This document shows positions 48,850 through 59,480 of a stretch of 64,000 bases of DNA, piece after piece. The notes under the pieces were generated by a model, which worked only from the letters and a program-made list of their open reading frames with translations, did no database searches and was not told where the DNA came from. Made by a program: the position numbers and the translations under genes. Position 1 is the first letter of the stretch. The number at the start of each line of letters is the position of its first letter. Origin of the DNA: Rhineura floridana (taxonomy: Eukaryota > Chordata > Lepidosauria > Squamata > Rhineuridae); the NCBI RefSeq assembly GCF_030035675.1, contig NC_084499.1, positions 16,378,239 through 16,442,238 of the forward strand. The letters run 5' to 3'.

Positions 48850-49039
48850 AGGGCTGCCATCAACCAAGATGGCAGTGGAGGCTTCTTTAAAGGGCTGATG
48901 CCCCGACCGCCATCTTGGTTGATGGCAGGCCTGTGCATGCACGTAGCATACCGTGCATGCGTGCCATCAACCAAGATGGCGGTCGGGGCATCAGCCCTTT
49001 AAAGAAGCCTCTGCTGCCATCTTGGCTGATGGCAGCCCT
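48850..49039. repeat. Large palindrome with four YY1-like motifs
   Basis: Two arms of about 90 bases are near-perfect reverse complements, centred near 48945, with a small bulge by the loop. Each arm also holds two inverted copies of 'gccatcaaccaagatggc'. The YY1-type core CCAAGATGGC(A/G)G occurs at 48864-48875 and 48971-48982 on the plus strand and at 48907-48918 and 49014-49025 on the minus strand. It is not coding. Confidence 0.85.
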
Positions 49040-49664
49040 GCATGCATAGCCCAAGGGTCCAGTCATACCCGGCAGCGGCCCTGGCTCCTCTGTTCAAGCC
49101 TCCAGTGTCAGAGATAGCATATGCCAACTTCCACTTAGGGAAGTGCACAGAGGACGCAGCCTCAGTATTTATTTATTTATTTATTTATTTAAAAATCCTA
49201 ATTTCTCTTAATTCAGATGCTCCCACAGCAATGTACAAAGCCCTGAAAGTTTGTAGTAAAAATGACCATGATAAGTAAAACAAAAATCAGTAGTGCTTAA
49301 TCAATGAACTCCTATTTATTAGAAATGATAAAAATAAGCCATTAACTGTTGAAATTACTAAAACTGCAATTTGTTAGTTATTTCACAACCGTTGGGACAT
49401 CCTTGAACACCCTTTAGCTTCCACTTTGTAACCCATTCATGTTTTCTGAGTCAGGCTGAATAGGAAAGATTTTGCTGCTCTCTGATCCATGCTTTTACAT
49501 TGCCAACTTTATTTGCACTCAGCTGTTAATGCCTGCGCAAGAAACCTGCCTTGTTTGGCAGTAACCTCTAGGTGGCACTGCTCTCCAAGAAGATTTGGCT
49601 TCTTGATTTAAAAAGAAACATGCCATGTGTTCAGCCTGGTTCCGTGGAAGAGAAACCTCAATGG

Positions 49665-49735
49665 AAACTGCAGAACTTTTAAAAGGTGCATTGGATGTGA
49701 TTTAAATGTATGGTGTGGCTCTGCCCTCAGTGCCC
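49665..49735. mobile_element. Pal-A MITE terminus
   Basis: The phrase 'gatttaaatgtatggtgtgg' is the family end. The rest is missing. Confidence 0.4.
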
Positions 49736-49842
49736 TCCGCTTCACAACAGTCCTGTGAGGTGGTTTGGCTGGCTTAAGGGCCACTTTGTGGCATTTGATG
49801 GAGAGGGAGTTTGTAAGCCAATGCAGTAACCATTATACCATG
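49728..49842 (-). mobile_element. MIR-like SINE (SINE-A) fragment
   Basis: 'cacaacagtcctgtgaggtg' and the terminal 'gtaaccattataccatgctg' are its reversed core and head. It ends about 45 bases before the TOR4A coding exon. Confidence 0.5.
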
Positions 49843-49924
49843 CTGCCTTTCCTGATGTTCTTAAGCTTCTTTTTATTCTTCTTTAGACAAGAGAGGACGA
49901 CGAGGTCTGCAGGAAGAGTTTGCG

Positions 49925-51169
49925 ATGGACGGCCGAAAGCCTGCCTTGAAAAGCCCCCAGAAGCTCTCTCTTCTCTCTTCCCCGGTGCGGGCCATCATTC
50001 GCCTGCGGAGGACAGCCCACATCCTTAAAAAAAGCTTCCCAGCTGGGGATCCGCAAGCGAAGCTCCTTCAGAGGCAGATCTCTCTGGGCAAAGCCAAGCT
50101 GGGCAGCACCTCTGCCTCGCTTCTGAGCCAAGCGAGCTTTGAGAGCTCACAGTACTTTACCTTCGACACCTCCGTGCAGCCGCCCGTGACGAGATCCAGC
50201 AAGCGGAAGAAGAGGCACCGGAACCCTAGAGTGTTGTACCCGGGGACTTCCAAGAAATACCTCCCGACAGAGCACAAGAGCAAAGCCAAGAGATGCCTCC
50301 TCTTACTCATTGCCATCATCTGTTTCCAGATCCTGAATGCCATCGAGAACCTGGACGATAACCTTCTGAAATACGACTTGGACGGCCTGGAGAAGACCAT
50401 GCAAAGGGAGGTTTTCGGGCAGACCTTAGCGGTCGAGAGCCTCATGGGGTTGCTCAAGGACTACCTGGCGACCCACACCCACAACAAGCCCTTGGTGATC
50501 TCCTTCAACGGCCCGAGCGGGGTTGGGAAGAGCCACATTGGCTGGCTGCTAGCCAAGCACTTCCGGTCGGTCACAGGACACCATTCTGTGCTCCATTATT
50601 TTACGATGCACCACTGTCCGGACAATGTCTCCACGTCGGCCTGCCAGTTAGATTTATCCAAGGCAATCAGCAACATGGTAACCCAAGCTGAAATCGAAGA
50701 GAAGATCCCTTTGTTTATCCTGGACGAGGTAGAGCTGATGCCTCCGGCCTTGCTGGAGACGCTGAGCAGATTCTTCCAGATGAACCAAACCAACGAATTC
50801 CTCAACGCCATGTATATCCTAATAAGCAAAGTAGGGGGCAATGAGATCATGAACGTTCTTCTCCAGAACATCTCCGGGGATCCCCTCCCGCAGCCTCAAA
50901 GAAAGATGGAGTTGCTGCAGGAGGCTCTCCGTCCGGTCCTCAGCCGCATCCACCCTCTTTGGACGCTGGCAGAGATTGTTCCGTTCGTGTTGCTGGAGAA
51001 GGGCCATATCCTGAGCTGCTTCTACGAGGAGATGATGAGCGAAGGCATTTATCCAGATCCGAGCCATGTAGAGAGCTTAGCCGGTCAGCTCAGCTATTAC
51101 ACCCAAGGAGGTCAGCAGTACGCCACCACTGGCTGCAAACAGGTGGTGGCTAAGGTTAATCTGCTGTAA
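49925..51169 (+). CDS. TOR4A: Torsin-4A, AAA+ ATPase (single coding exon)
   Basis: Torsins are AAA+ ATPases of the ER and nuclear-envelope lumen whose activity depends on membrane-bound cofactors (LAP1/LULL1 for TorsinA). TOR4A is the least studied. The 414-residue frame is close to the human length. Residues 1-120 are basic and include PRVLYP (101-106). A hydrophobic membrane segment spans about 123-139 (CLLLLIAIICFQIL). The AAA+ domain has Walker A GPSGVGKS (196-203), Walker B LFILDE (263-268) and the torsin-specific C-terminal GCK motif (403-405). A splice acceptor (AG at 49885-49886) lies 38 bases before the ATG, so a noncoding 5' exon is expected upstream; I could not locate it. The start is the first ATG of the exon and fits the family. 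There are no breaks. Confidence 0.95.
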   Translation: MDGRKPALKSPQKLSLLSSPVRAIIRLRRTAHILKKSFPAGDPQAKLLQRQISLGKAKLGSTSASLLSQASFESSQYFTFDTSVQPPVTRSSKRKKRHRNPRVLYPGTSKKYLPTEHKSKAKRCLLLLIAIICFQILNAIENLDDNLLKYDLDGLEKTMQREVFGQTLAVESLMGLLKDYLATHTHNKPLVISFNGPSGVGKSHIGWLLAKHFRSVTGHHSVLHYFTMHHCPDNVSTSACQLDLSKAISNMVTQAEIEEKIPLFILDEVELMPPALLETLSRFFQMNQTNEFLNAMYILISKVGGNEIMNVLLQNISGDPLPQPQRKMELLQEALRPVLSRIHPLWTLAEIVPFVLLEKGHILSCFYEEMMSEGIYPDPSHVESLAGQLSYYTQGGQQYATTGCKQVVAKVNLL

Positions 51170-51481
51170 GGACAAATGAACATCTCTGACAAAAGGGTTG
51201 ACTCACCCCACCTCTTTTTATTACGGACAATGTACTGAAGGGGTAGGCAACCCTTGGCCCCGGGGCGAAATGTGGCTGTTCAGGTCTCTCTGTGCCCATA
51301 CCCCAATGTACTGGTTTTACCAATGCCTAGACTTATTTCCAAATGAACAGGGATGAGAGTGACAGAAATATTGTCACCAGTACAGCTAGGAGCATAGGAA
51401 ATGAAGAACTGGTGCTTGAGCTTGCTTTTTCGTCCTCCCTTCCATTTGTTTTTCCTTCCATGTCGTGTCTTTTTTTTAATG

Positions 51482-51487
51482 AATAAA
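51482..51487 (+). terminator. Candidate TOR4A polyadenylation signal
   Basis: AATAAA lies 313 bases after the stop. It overlaps a GAATAAATAA stretch and may not be the only site. Confidence 0.4.
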
Positions 51488-51489
51488 TA

Positions 51490-51895
51490 ATAGAGATTAC
51501 TCCTCAGATCCCATACATCTGCAGACTCATCCTCTTTAGGTTGCCTCTCCTCCACAACTCCATCCATTTAGAATGAATACAAGCCCTGCCCTCTAACTCA
51601 TTGTCTTGGAAACAGTCCTAATTTTTCTATCTAGCCCCACAGCTAGGCCCTCCTACTTGCTGCAGCCCCCTTACAGCGGACTGAACCCTTAAACTTTGCC
51701 AGATTCAGCTGGGACTCAAACCCTTCCACTGAGCTACTCAAGGCTGCCGCAAGATTTTCAGGCAGAGTTTTGAACTGGGGTTGCCAATAATTAGGCTCTT
51801 GTCGCCTTACAACCTGCACTCCCTGATTGCTGCAAGCCTGGGGGGGGGGCTCATAAAAGTAACCCTATACTCTAAAGAGGTTTCATTTCCTAAAA
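51490..51895. other. No gene recognised
   Basis: Sequence after TOR4A with short frames and a G-run at 51841-51849. Confidence 0.35.
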
Positions 51896-51897
51896 CT

Positions 51898-51985
51898 TGC
51901 ACTGGATGTTGTTGGACTACAACTGCCATCATCCCCAGCTGGCTCAGCCAATGGTCAGGGATGGTGAGTTGTAGTCCAGTCCCAT
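51898..51985. mobile_element. Pal-C MITE
   Basis: 'gttggactacaactgccatc' is mirrored by 'gatggtgagttgtagtccag'. Confidence 0.6.
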
Positions 51986-52014
51986 AACAACTGGGGACCC
52001 AAGGTTGAAATGCA

Positions 52015-52155
52015 CCGGTCTGCATTGGCTGGCAGAGGCTCCCCAGGGTTTCAGACGGGGGTCTCTCCCAGCCCTACTTAGAGATACCAAGGACTGAACC
52101 CAAGACCTTTGGCCTGCAAAGCAGGTGCTGTACTGCTGAGCTATGCCTCTCCCCC
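52015..52155 (-). mobile_element. tRNA-derived SINE (SINE-B)
   Basis: The reverse complement has the head 'catagctcagcagtacagca' and 'tttgcaggccaaaggtcttg', then 'gaccccc' and 'ctgccagccaatgcag'. Confidence 0.7.
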
Positions 52156-53246
52156 CTGTTGAGAGTAAGGCACCAATGCAAGTTACAAGTGAGCTTGACC
52201 CAGTGAGGAGAGATAGATTGCTGATTCCTCCTCTAAAGTGTTTGTTGCTTTGGCAGGCTTTGCTCCTCCCCTTTCTCCCTTCTCTTTTCTGCATTTGTTC
52301 TCAGTTAGTAATGGCTCCCTGAGTGAAAGCCGCACGGCTGCTTCAGCATGTATGACGTTACCTCTTTGTAGGAATAAACCTTAAGTTTCTTTATTCTTTC
52401 AACTACCCGTCGTAACAGATCAGCTATTGCTGCACTCCCCTGCAGTACATATATACCAAAAACTCTTAACATGCCCAAGCCATCTTATATTTTTCCTGAC
52501 CTTTTTGTCCTGTTATCTTAGGTTTAACATCAAGAATTTGGTTGAGTAAACCAAGTATTTTAAGCAGGGAGCATTTAATTAATTTACTGTAGATCCTGTA
52601 TTGTAGTTCCCAGATTCCACCACCCCCATCCCTGCCTCCACTCCCCCCCCCAGTCACAAAAATACACCAGATCTCACCACCTAGAGGGCCACTCAGAAAC
52701 CCAACTGGCTCCGCCCACTTGCCCATCCCTTGCCCCACCCACTCTCCAGGTGTTCTTGAGAGCACACAGTCACAACTTTTTCTGCTCCAGCCTCTGCACC
52801 CTGAATTAGGAAGCAGCTTCAGGTTTTGCCCTGCAGCATCAAAATTCAAAAAATATCTCCTTTTTAACAAGCACCTACTTACACAAATCATCTTCAGGCT
52901 GAGACAGTTGGGTTGATAGAGCAGGTGTGTTGTTGACTCACGTATTCTTATATTTGATGTTGTGCAGTTTTCTACCCAGTCAGCAGTGATATATTAATCA
53001 CTTCTCCCTAAAAATAGCAAACCATGTTCAGAGAAGCGTGTGTGTGTTTTTAACCACCATATGTAAGGTATCTGTCTGGTCAAGCACAAGAATATATAGC
53101 CTACCGGAGGCCATTCATGTTTTGCAATTAACTACGATAATTATCAGACACGAGTCAGAAGATGCAAAGGTAGCTGATTCACCAGTCTGTTTTGCATAGC
53201 AGTTTTTGCATGTATGTGTTTTGTTTTTGCACTGGGACATGCCAGC

Positions 53247-53470
53247 CAGTGTGGTGTAATGGGTAAGGCATTGGACTAGGACCTGGGAGACCAGGGTTCG
53301 AGTCCCCACTCAGCCCTGAAGCTCACTGGGTGACCTTGGGCCAGTCACTGTCTCTCAGCCTAACCTACCTCACGGGGTTGTTGTGAGGATAAAATGGGGA
53401 GACGAGAACCATGCGTGCCACCTTGAGCTCCTTGGAGGAAAGGTGGGCAATAAATGTAAGAAGTCAATAA
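53247..53470 (+). mobile_element. MIR-like SINE (SINE-A), full length
   Basis: Head 'ccagtgtggtgtaatgggta' and box-B-like 'gggttcgagtccccactcag'; middle 'gtgaccttgggccagtcact'; core 'cctacctcacggggttgttg'; tail 'ctccttggaggaaaggtggg' and 'caataaatgtaag'. This is the cleanest copy and the reference for SINE-A here. Confidence 0.85.
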
Positions 53471-53887
53471 ATAAAATATAAAATAAATTAAGCTTGCCTG
53501 CCAAGAATGTCCAGCTTTGCAGCCGGGAAAAATGTTTGTGATGGGGCCTCATGAGATCTAGCAGCTTAGGCAGAAGGCTTGGAGCAGCTCCGGCTTGTCA
53601 CTCAGATGAAAAAAGCCAGGTCTTCGTCAATAGCTTGACAGGCCCAGGTGGAACCTTCTCCGGCCCATGGTGTCACCTGATCGCCGCCGGGTTGATCACT
53701 GCTGCACTGTCCTCTGCCCATCAGCAGTAGAAGGCCTGTGATCAGCGGACAGAAAGAAGTTTCTGGATTGGCTGAGCCTGGGGGTAAATTACTCCCTCCT
53801 CCCAATCTTGACTTTCAAAACAGGAATCCCTGGTACAATTAAGTAAATTTTGATTATGGTCTTATGGGGAGAGGGGGCTCTTTACTA

Positions 53888-54022
53888 GATAGAGTCAGAG
53901 CTTAGTGGTAGACTGGCTGCTCTGCAGGTTCAATCCCCGGCATCTCCAGGTAGGACAGGAAGAGACTCAAACCCAGGAGAGCTGCTGCTAGTCAGAGTAT
54001 AAGGCAGCTTCCCTATGTTCTT
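53888..54022 (+). mobile_element. tRNA-derived SINE (SINE-B), shortened
   Basis: The head 'agtcagagcttagtggtaga' and 'ctgcaggttcaatccccggc' precede 'gagctgctgctagtcagagt', ending 'ggcagcttccctatgttc'. Part of the body is deleted. Confidence 0.7.
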
Positions 54023-54425
54023 AGTTTATTTATTTATTTCTTGCATTTATATACCGCCTCATAGCCGAAGCTCTCTGGGTGGTTTACAACAATTAAAAAC
54101 ATTAAAAACAAATATACAAATTTAAAAGCACATTTTTTAAAAAGCCATTTTAAAACACATGCTAACATGCCTGGGAGAAGAGGAAAGTCTTGACCTGGTG
54201 CCGAAAAGACAACAGGGTTGGTGCCAGGCGCACCTCATCAGAAAGGTCATTCCATAATTTGGGGGCCACCACTGAGAAGGCCCTCTCCCTTGTTGCCGTC
54301 CTCCCAGCTTCCCTCGGAGTAGGCACCCGGAGGAGGGCCTTGGATATTGAGCGTAGTGTACAGGTGGGTTCGTGTCGGGAGAGGCATTCCGTCAGGTATT
54401 GTGGTCCCGAGCCGTGTACATTGTA
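54023..54425 (-). mobile_element. L2-like LINE, 3' end with RT C-terminus
   Basis: A TTTA repeat (54025-54040) is followed by reversed 3' UTR ('taccgcctcatagccgaagc'). A minus-strand frame (54162-54488) carries the YLTECLSRHE and RAFSVVAPKLWNDLSDEVRL block. It is more diverged than the 40673 copy. Confidence 0.7.
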
Positions 54426-54489
54426 GTTGGCAATGTAAATTACTTCACTTCCTTTCGACAATTTAAATGGTCTTAGGACTTGCCCCATC

Positions 54490-54887
54490 AGCCATCAGTG
54501 CCAATCGTCAATTTCTTCAGTTTACAAATCTTTTTTAAGAAATCCTCATGAATATTCATCGGCCTTTTAGTCCAGATTTCTCCTAACATACACCCTTTTG
54601 TGTGCACTTTTGCCTACTAGGCACATTTTTGCAAAGCAATCTCCCCTAATATATGTTTTGTACGCTATTGTCCCTGATGTATCCATTTTTATGCATCCTT
54701 TATCCCAGCATATATTCATTTTTGTACTTGTGACTTGGCTGGAAAACCGTGTTGCAAAATTCCAAGGAGTGCAAATCTCAAAGGCTGGCTACGTTTTGGT
54801 TCGTGTATCATTTCAGAAAGCGCCAGTTAGGTAGGGTCTCCTTTAAATGTGAACTGAATCAAATTTCTCCCTCACCCCTTAGTGAGG
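54490..54887 (+). mobile_element. hAT-like MITE, family N1
   Basis: The interior order 'aatcctcatgaatattcatc', 'gatttctcctaacatacacc' and 'aatgtgaactgaatcaaatt' matches the family. The right end is 'ctccctcacccctta'. The left end is unclear. Confidence 0.6.
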
Positions 54888-54889
54888 AT

Positions 54890-55765
54890 TGTGCTGTGAG
54901 AGGAAGAGAATCAGGCCTGCTCCTCCCCAGTGAGTGGGTGCAATGAAGGGTTGTAAACAAGGGTCAGACACCTGTTGGTATCAATCACTGCTGGGCAATC
55001 ACGCGATCTGCCCCCGTTTGATAATAGGTGGCATCAGACGAAAAAGAAGAGTTAAAGAGAGAGAGATTAGTTTAATGGCTTAATGACTCAAAGGTGTTCT
55101 GTAAAATTAAATCTCTTGTTTGAGATGTCACTGGAGCTTGCAACGGGAGGGTTGGAGCGCCTTAAAACGCCCCGAGCCTCAGCAGGTCATTGCAGGCTGA
55201 ACAAACTCTCCCAGCCCCTGCTGCAAGCCACACAAAGTGTTAGCACACAAGTGTTGTTAGCAGCAACATCTGGGCCCTTCACATCTGTTTGCCTGCACCC
55301 GTGCCTTGGCCAAGGGCCAGAGATAGTTGCTTCTCTTTTTTGTTGCAAAACTGCAAACCCGTCCCCACCCCAAAGCTCAGCAAAAAACGATAACAAGATG
55401 AAACGGGGGGGAAATAGCAGACACCCAACAAAATCAAATCCCCATTAGAATATACATATATAGGCACAACCAGCAACTCAAAACACAATTGGAGAATAAG
55501 AAAGAGCTCATGGGATGCTGGAGTGCTGGTGTACAATTAGGGTTGCCAAATCTTTTTCTCCCACAGGTCTCCTGTGCCATTTAACAGTGTGATTTTTGCC
55601 AAAACGTCTGATTATTTATTTATTGGCTGGCTTGTTTGAGAGATGTGCAATCCATCTGCTTTTCCATAAATGCTCCCCAGGGAATCCAACAATAAACATT
55701 GGAGAATTCAATAATTCATAATGAGTTGAAATAATGCATTTTTAATGGCAAAGTAAAAGCAGAGG
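54890..55765. other. No gene recognised
   Basis: A 121-residue plus-strand frame (55083-55448) has an unfamiliar Ser/Thr/Leu-rich translation. I see no repeat I can name. Confidence 0.35.
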
Positions 55766-55767
55766 GC

Positions 55768-55935
55768 TGTATTCAGTGTTAGTCTTACTCAGAGCAGACC
55801 CATTGAAATGGATGGGTTCTGAGTGGCATTTAGTTGGAGACAACCCAGATAAATTAATGTACCTAAGTTAATATGGCCATCAATTCCAGTGGTTCTTCTC
55901 TGAGTAAGGCTAACATTGGGTACAACCCAGAGTTT
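55768..55935. mobile_element. Pal-B MITE, near-complete
   Basis: 'tgtattcagtgttagtctta' / 'ggctaacattgggtacaacc' and 'cagacccattgaaatgg' / 'caattccagtggttcttctc' are inverted pairs. Confidence 0.65.
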
Positions 55936-56004
55936 TGAACTATGCCCCAGAAGACAAGCCGACTTCCAAGGCACTGTGAGGGTAGGAAATGCCTGCCACC
56001 TGGA

Positions 56005-56372
56005 GTGTAGTGGCAAATTCAGAAGTGCAGGGTCCCTTCATGTTCATCATAGCCATGCCCCCTCCCTGCTTTTTTGGCCATGGGGTTGAGAATAAGATCT
56101 TTGTTAATGCCTAGGAACCCAATAAGCGTGAAAGATGAGTGTTAGCTACTGAGAAGAGTCGTCTCAGTGTTTGACTCAGCTCCTTTCACTCTAATTGGCT
56201 CCAATCAGCAGGAAAGGAAGCCTGTGAGAAGACTCTTCTCAGTGGCTAATACACTCCTCTTTTTTGCTAATTGGCTTGTAGGATGCTGGAGACAGAGGGA
56301 CCCTGCTGGCACCCTGCTCCCAAAAAGGTAAAGGGTCTAAGAAGCCACACGATTACACCCTTGTCTGGAGCC
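56005..56372. mobile_element. hAT-like MITE, family N3
   Basis: It starts 'ggagtgtagtggcaaattca' and ends 'cacgattacacccttgtc', consistent with inverted GGTGTAGT-type termini. It is colinear with 14915-15300. Confidence 0.65.
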
Positions 56373-56394
56373 ACTGGAATGCCACAAAAGTAAA

Positions 56395-56450
56395 TCCCTC
56401 CCTCCAGATATCTTGGACGACAACTCCCATCAGCCTCAGCCAGCATTGAT
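56395..56450. mobile_element. Pal-C MITE fragment
   Basis: 'cctccagatatcttggacga' and 'caactcccatcagcctcagc' are diagnostic. Confidence 0.5.
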
Positions 56451-56654
56451 TCAGTTACAACAAAAGGGAAGTCTAGGGAGGACAAGACAGAGGTTTGCAT
56501 AAGAGGTTTATGGAGGAGATGTTTTTCTCCCTCTCTCATAATACAAGGACCTGGTGCCTTAAGATGGAGCTGAACATTGGAAGATTCAGGACAGACAAAA
56601 GCAAGGACTTCTTCACTCCCACACCAGCCTGGATGGCTTTAAAAGAGGATTATC

Positions 56655-56770
56655 ATTTTTTTATTTAACAACATGTATATACCGCTTGAATGTGAAGACT
56701 TCTAAGCTGTTTATAAGAAAATGTTAATACGATCAATGAAACAGTTAAAAACAAGTAATGAAAAGCATAT
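56655..56770 (-). mobile_element. LINE 3' tail fragment
   Basis: 'tttttttatttaacaacatg' then 'tatataccgcttgaatgtga' is a reversed tail, also seen at 59435-59475. Confidence 0.5.
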
Positions 56771-56837
56771 TTGAACAGCTACTAAGTACAAAGATCAGGC
56801 AAATTCATGCAGGAAAAGGCTGTCAGTGGCCACTGTG

Positions 56838-57290
56838 TTTCTGGGCCCAGTTCAAGACGTTAGTGTTCAAAGCCCTGAACGACTTAGGTCCCAAATATCT
56901 GAGAGACCGCCTCCTTCCCTACAGACCCTCTCTGGCGATGAGATCAGCAGAGGCAGCCCTTTTGGTAGTTCCAAAAGGGCCCTTTTGGTAGTTTTTTGGG
57001 GGGGATGGCCCGGGAGAGGGCCTTCTCTGTGGCAGCCCCTAAGCTGCGGAACTCCCTCCCCGGTGAGGTGTGTCTGGCAACTTCATTGTACAACTTTTGG
57101 CAAATGCTGAAGACGTTCCTCTTTACCCTGTCCTTCGACCCCTGAGATGTCTATTTTTAGGACCCACTCTATTTGCTGTGATGATGTTCAGGTCATTTAA
57201 CTGTTTTTAATTATGTGTTTTAAAATGGTTGTAACCTGCCCTGGAACCTTTGGGTGAAGGGCGGGGTAATAATAATGATGATGATGACGA
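56838..57290 (+). mobile_element. L2-like LINE, 3' end
   Basis: The plus strand encodes the FKTLVFKALNDLGPKYLRDR block. After a short internal duplication of the 'cccttttggtagtt' phrase it continues with DNA for a RAFSVAAPKLRNSLP-type block in another frame. The 3' UTR 'gacccctgagatgtctattt' matches 33400-33425. It ends in an ATG/AAT repeat (57268-57295). Confidence 0.7.
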
Positions 57291-57296
57291 TGGCGG

Positions 57297-57440
57297 CTAT
57301 GTTCTGCCTCCATTGTTGGAGGCAGTATGCTTCTAAATACCAGTTCCTGGGAATCACAAGTGGAAGAGCCCTGCTGTTGCACTCAGGCCCCGCTTGCGGG
57401 CGTCCCATCAGTGCCTCTGCTTGGCCACAGCTGGAGGGCA
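57297..57440 (-). mobile_element. Dispersed LINE-like repeat (family D), partial
   Basis: The reverse complement has 'gggcctgagtgcaacagcag', 'ggctcttccacttgtgattc' and 'ccaggaactggtatttagaa'. Confidence 0.5.
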
Positions 57441-57594
57441 CCAGGTTGAAGAAGGCCGATTTATTCCAAACGGCCTGCAACCTGTTTCTTTCCCCCCTTT
57501 TTTTTAACTGGAGGATTCCAGGGTTCAAACATGGGCCCTCTCCGCACGCAGAGACTGGCGTCTGCCACTGAGCCGTGGTTTCCACTCCCCGAAA

Positions 57595-58010
57595 GGGTGT
57601 TGCTTGTTGTGAAGGCACACAGGTTCCCATAGAAATTGGAACAGCCCTTGGGAGGGAGGGGGGAAATGGCCAATGTTCCTCAAAATGCCCCTCCCACCCT
57701 GGAGACGGTAAAAAGGAAACAGTTGCCATGCCAACAGCATCACAAAGCTGCAAATATTGACGCATAACATTTAGGTGCTGATCAAGGGGCCTGATCCGTT
57801 GGGCCTAGGGCGCTTACACTCAAGGCTGTTGTGTTAAATCCACTATCTTTCAGGACCACACAAAAGCCCCAGTGTGTAGCACTAGGTGCGGAGTCAGTTG
57901 CTGAGAATCTCACGGTGGGTTGTTGTTTTTTTTACCGGGGGGGGGATATGTTTCTAGTTCTTAAAAGATGTGCACAAAAGCATAAATGTAAATGTAAATA
58001 AGTTTATTTC
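57595..58010. other. No gene recognised
   Basis: Short frames only, with a G-run at 57937-57945. Confidence 0.35.
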
Positions 58011-58133
58011 GGTCAATGACCAGCAAATGCACAAAAGCAAGTGAGCAGTGCCTATGTGAAATCTCAGGTGCCAGAAAGGATATATGTGATTCCCCCCTGC
58101 ACAATAAAAAGTGGTTCAAGAAGTGCCAGACCT

Positions 58134-58168
58134 CTCCTCCTCCTCCTCCTCCTCCTTCTCCTTCTCCT
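58134..58168. repeat. (TCC)n microsatellite
   Basis: About eleven TCC/TTC triplets, leading into a reversed SINE tail. Confidence 0.85.
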
Positions 58169-58169
58169 T

Positions 58170-58345
58170 ATATCCCACTTTTCACCCAAGGAGCTCAAGG
58201 TGCTGCACACATTTCTCCCCACTCTCCATTTTATCCTCACAACAACCCTGTAGATTAGTCTGAGAGAAAACGACTGGCCTAAAGCTACCCAGTGGGCTTC
58301 ATAGCTGAGTGACGATTTGAACCCGGGTCTCCCAGGTGAGAAATG
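58170..58345 (-). mobile_element. MIR-like SINE (SINE-A)
   Basis: The reverse complement reads 'gggagacccgggttcaaatc', 'gtgcagcaccttgagctcct' and 'gggataaaaatgg'-like tail text in SINE-A order. It lies directly beside the composite at 58346-59100. Confidence 0.65.
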
Positions 58346-59100
58346 CAGCATATTAATATTTAAATATTAAATACTAAATACTAACATATTAACTATCATA
58401 TCATGAAATACTAAATACCATTGCATTTAGTATAAAATACTAAATTTGCAATCTTAACCCCATTTGGGAATAAGCCCCACTGAATTTAATGGGATCTTTG
58501 TTTATTTATTACATTTCTGTCCCACCTTTCCTCCCAGGAGCTCAAAGTGGCGTGCCAACATGGTTCTCCCCCACCCTATTTTATCCTCACAACAACCTTG
58601 TGAGGTAGGTTAGGCTGAGAGACAGTGACTGCTCCAAGGTGACCCAGTGGGCTTCATAGCTGAGTGGCAATTAAATCCGGTTCTCCCCGGTTTAGGGATG
58701 AATGAGAAATTCGAGTCAGTTCACATTTCAAGCCATATCTATCAAATTTGCATTTTTCATAACAATATGAGAACTGGAAAAACAGCCAGTTGCACTTATA
58801 CATATTTTGCCAGGCAGTTCTCCAACCAAACATTTACAAAAATGCATACAGATTAGCAAACACAACATACAAAAATGCATTCTGTTAGGAGAAATTGCTT
58901 GCAAAAATGCGTGCCTTAGTCAAAACTACATGCAAAAATGTGTTTATTGGGAGAATTCTTTTAAAAAATCTCAAACTGCTGCACAAATGTGCATTTAAGA
59001 CTGGGAAAATGAGAAACAGAGCGAAGCAAAACGGACAGATCCTTCCCTCCCTACCCTGGTTCTAGTCCAGCACTCTAACAGCTAAGCCAGTACACTGGCT
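58346..59100 (-). mobile_element. Composite: AT-rich unit, Pal-B arm and SINE-A holding an N1 element
   Basis: On the minus strand the order is SINE-A head (59054-59100), an N1 hAT-like element (58693-59053), SINE-A body and tail (58501-58692), a Pal-B arm (58440-58500) and an AT-rich stretch (58350-58440). The same order lies on the plus strand at 31136-31745. The N1 copy has flanks ccccggtt (58685-58692) and ccctggtt (59054-59061), seven of eight matching. Confidence 0.7.
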
Positions 59101-59142
59101 TAATCATTGGCCCTTCTAGCCCAGTATTGTCTAGACCAGTGG

Positions 59143-59420
59143 TGGGGAGCCTCAGATCCAGGCCCTGAATTCGGCTCTTTGGGCCTCTCTATGTGGCCCC
59201 TGGGATGCTTCCTAGGCCACACTCCTTTCCAGCCTACACCCCTTGAGTGCTGTATCCTTAAATGTGATCGTGCCGCTTGCTTTAGAGAGATATAGGTGTG
59301 TGTGTGTCTGATGTGGCTATTTGGAGAAACCTCTGGCTTTTCCTGTACAGAGGTAACATTCACACTTGTTGCTCCACCCACTTCTGCCTCGGGCCCCTGC
59401 TTCTGGATGTCTCCCCTCCC
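59143..59420 (+). mobile_element. hAT-like MITE, family N2
   Basis: It starts 'gtggtggggagcctcagatc' and carries 'gggatgcttcctaggccaca', 'ccttgagtgc' and 'ttgttgctccacccacttct'. A TG repeat sits inside (59296-59308). Confidence 0.6.
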
Positions 59421-59480
59421 GCCAGGAAGATTTATTTATTTATATTTTTTATTTAACCAAACTTATATATGACTTGATTG

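Noticed and set aside
52466-52891. 141-residue minus-strand frame
   Set aside because: Unfamiliar translation, Gly-rich where it crosses a C-run, and no splice context. It follows TOR4A with no sign of a separate gene.
54890-55765. 121-residue plus-strand frame (55083-55448)
   Set aside because: No domain, no splice or promoter evidence, and composition close to that of surrounding noncoding sequence.
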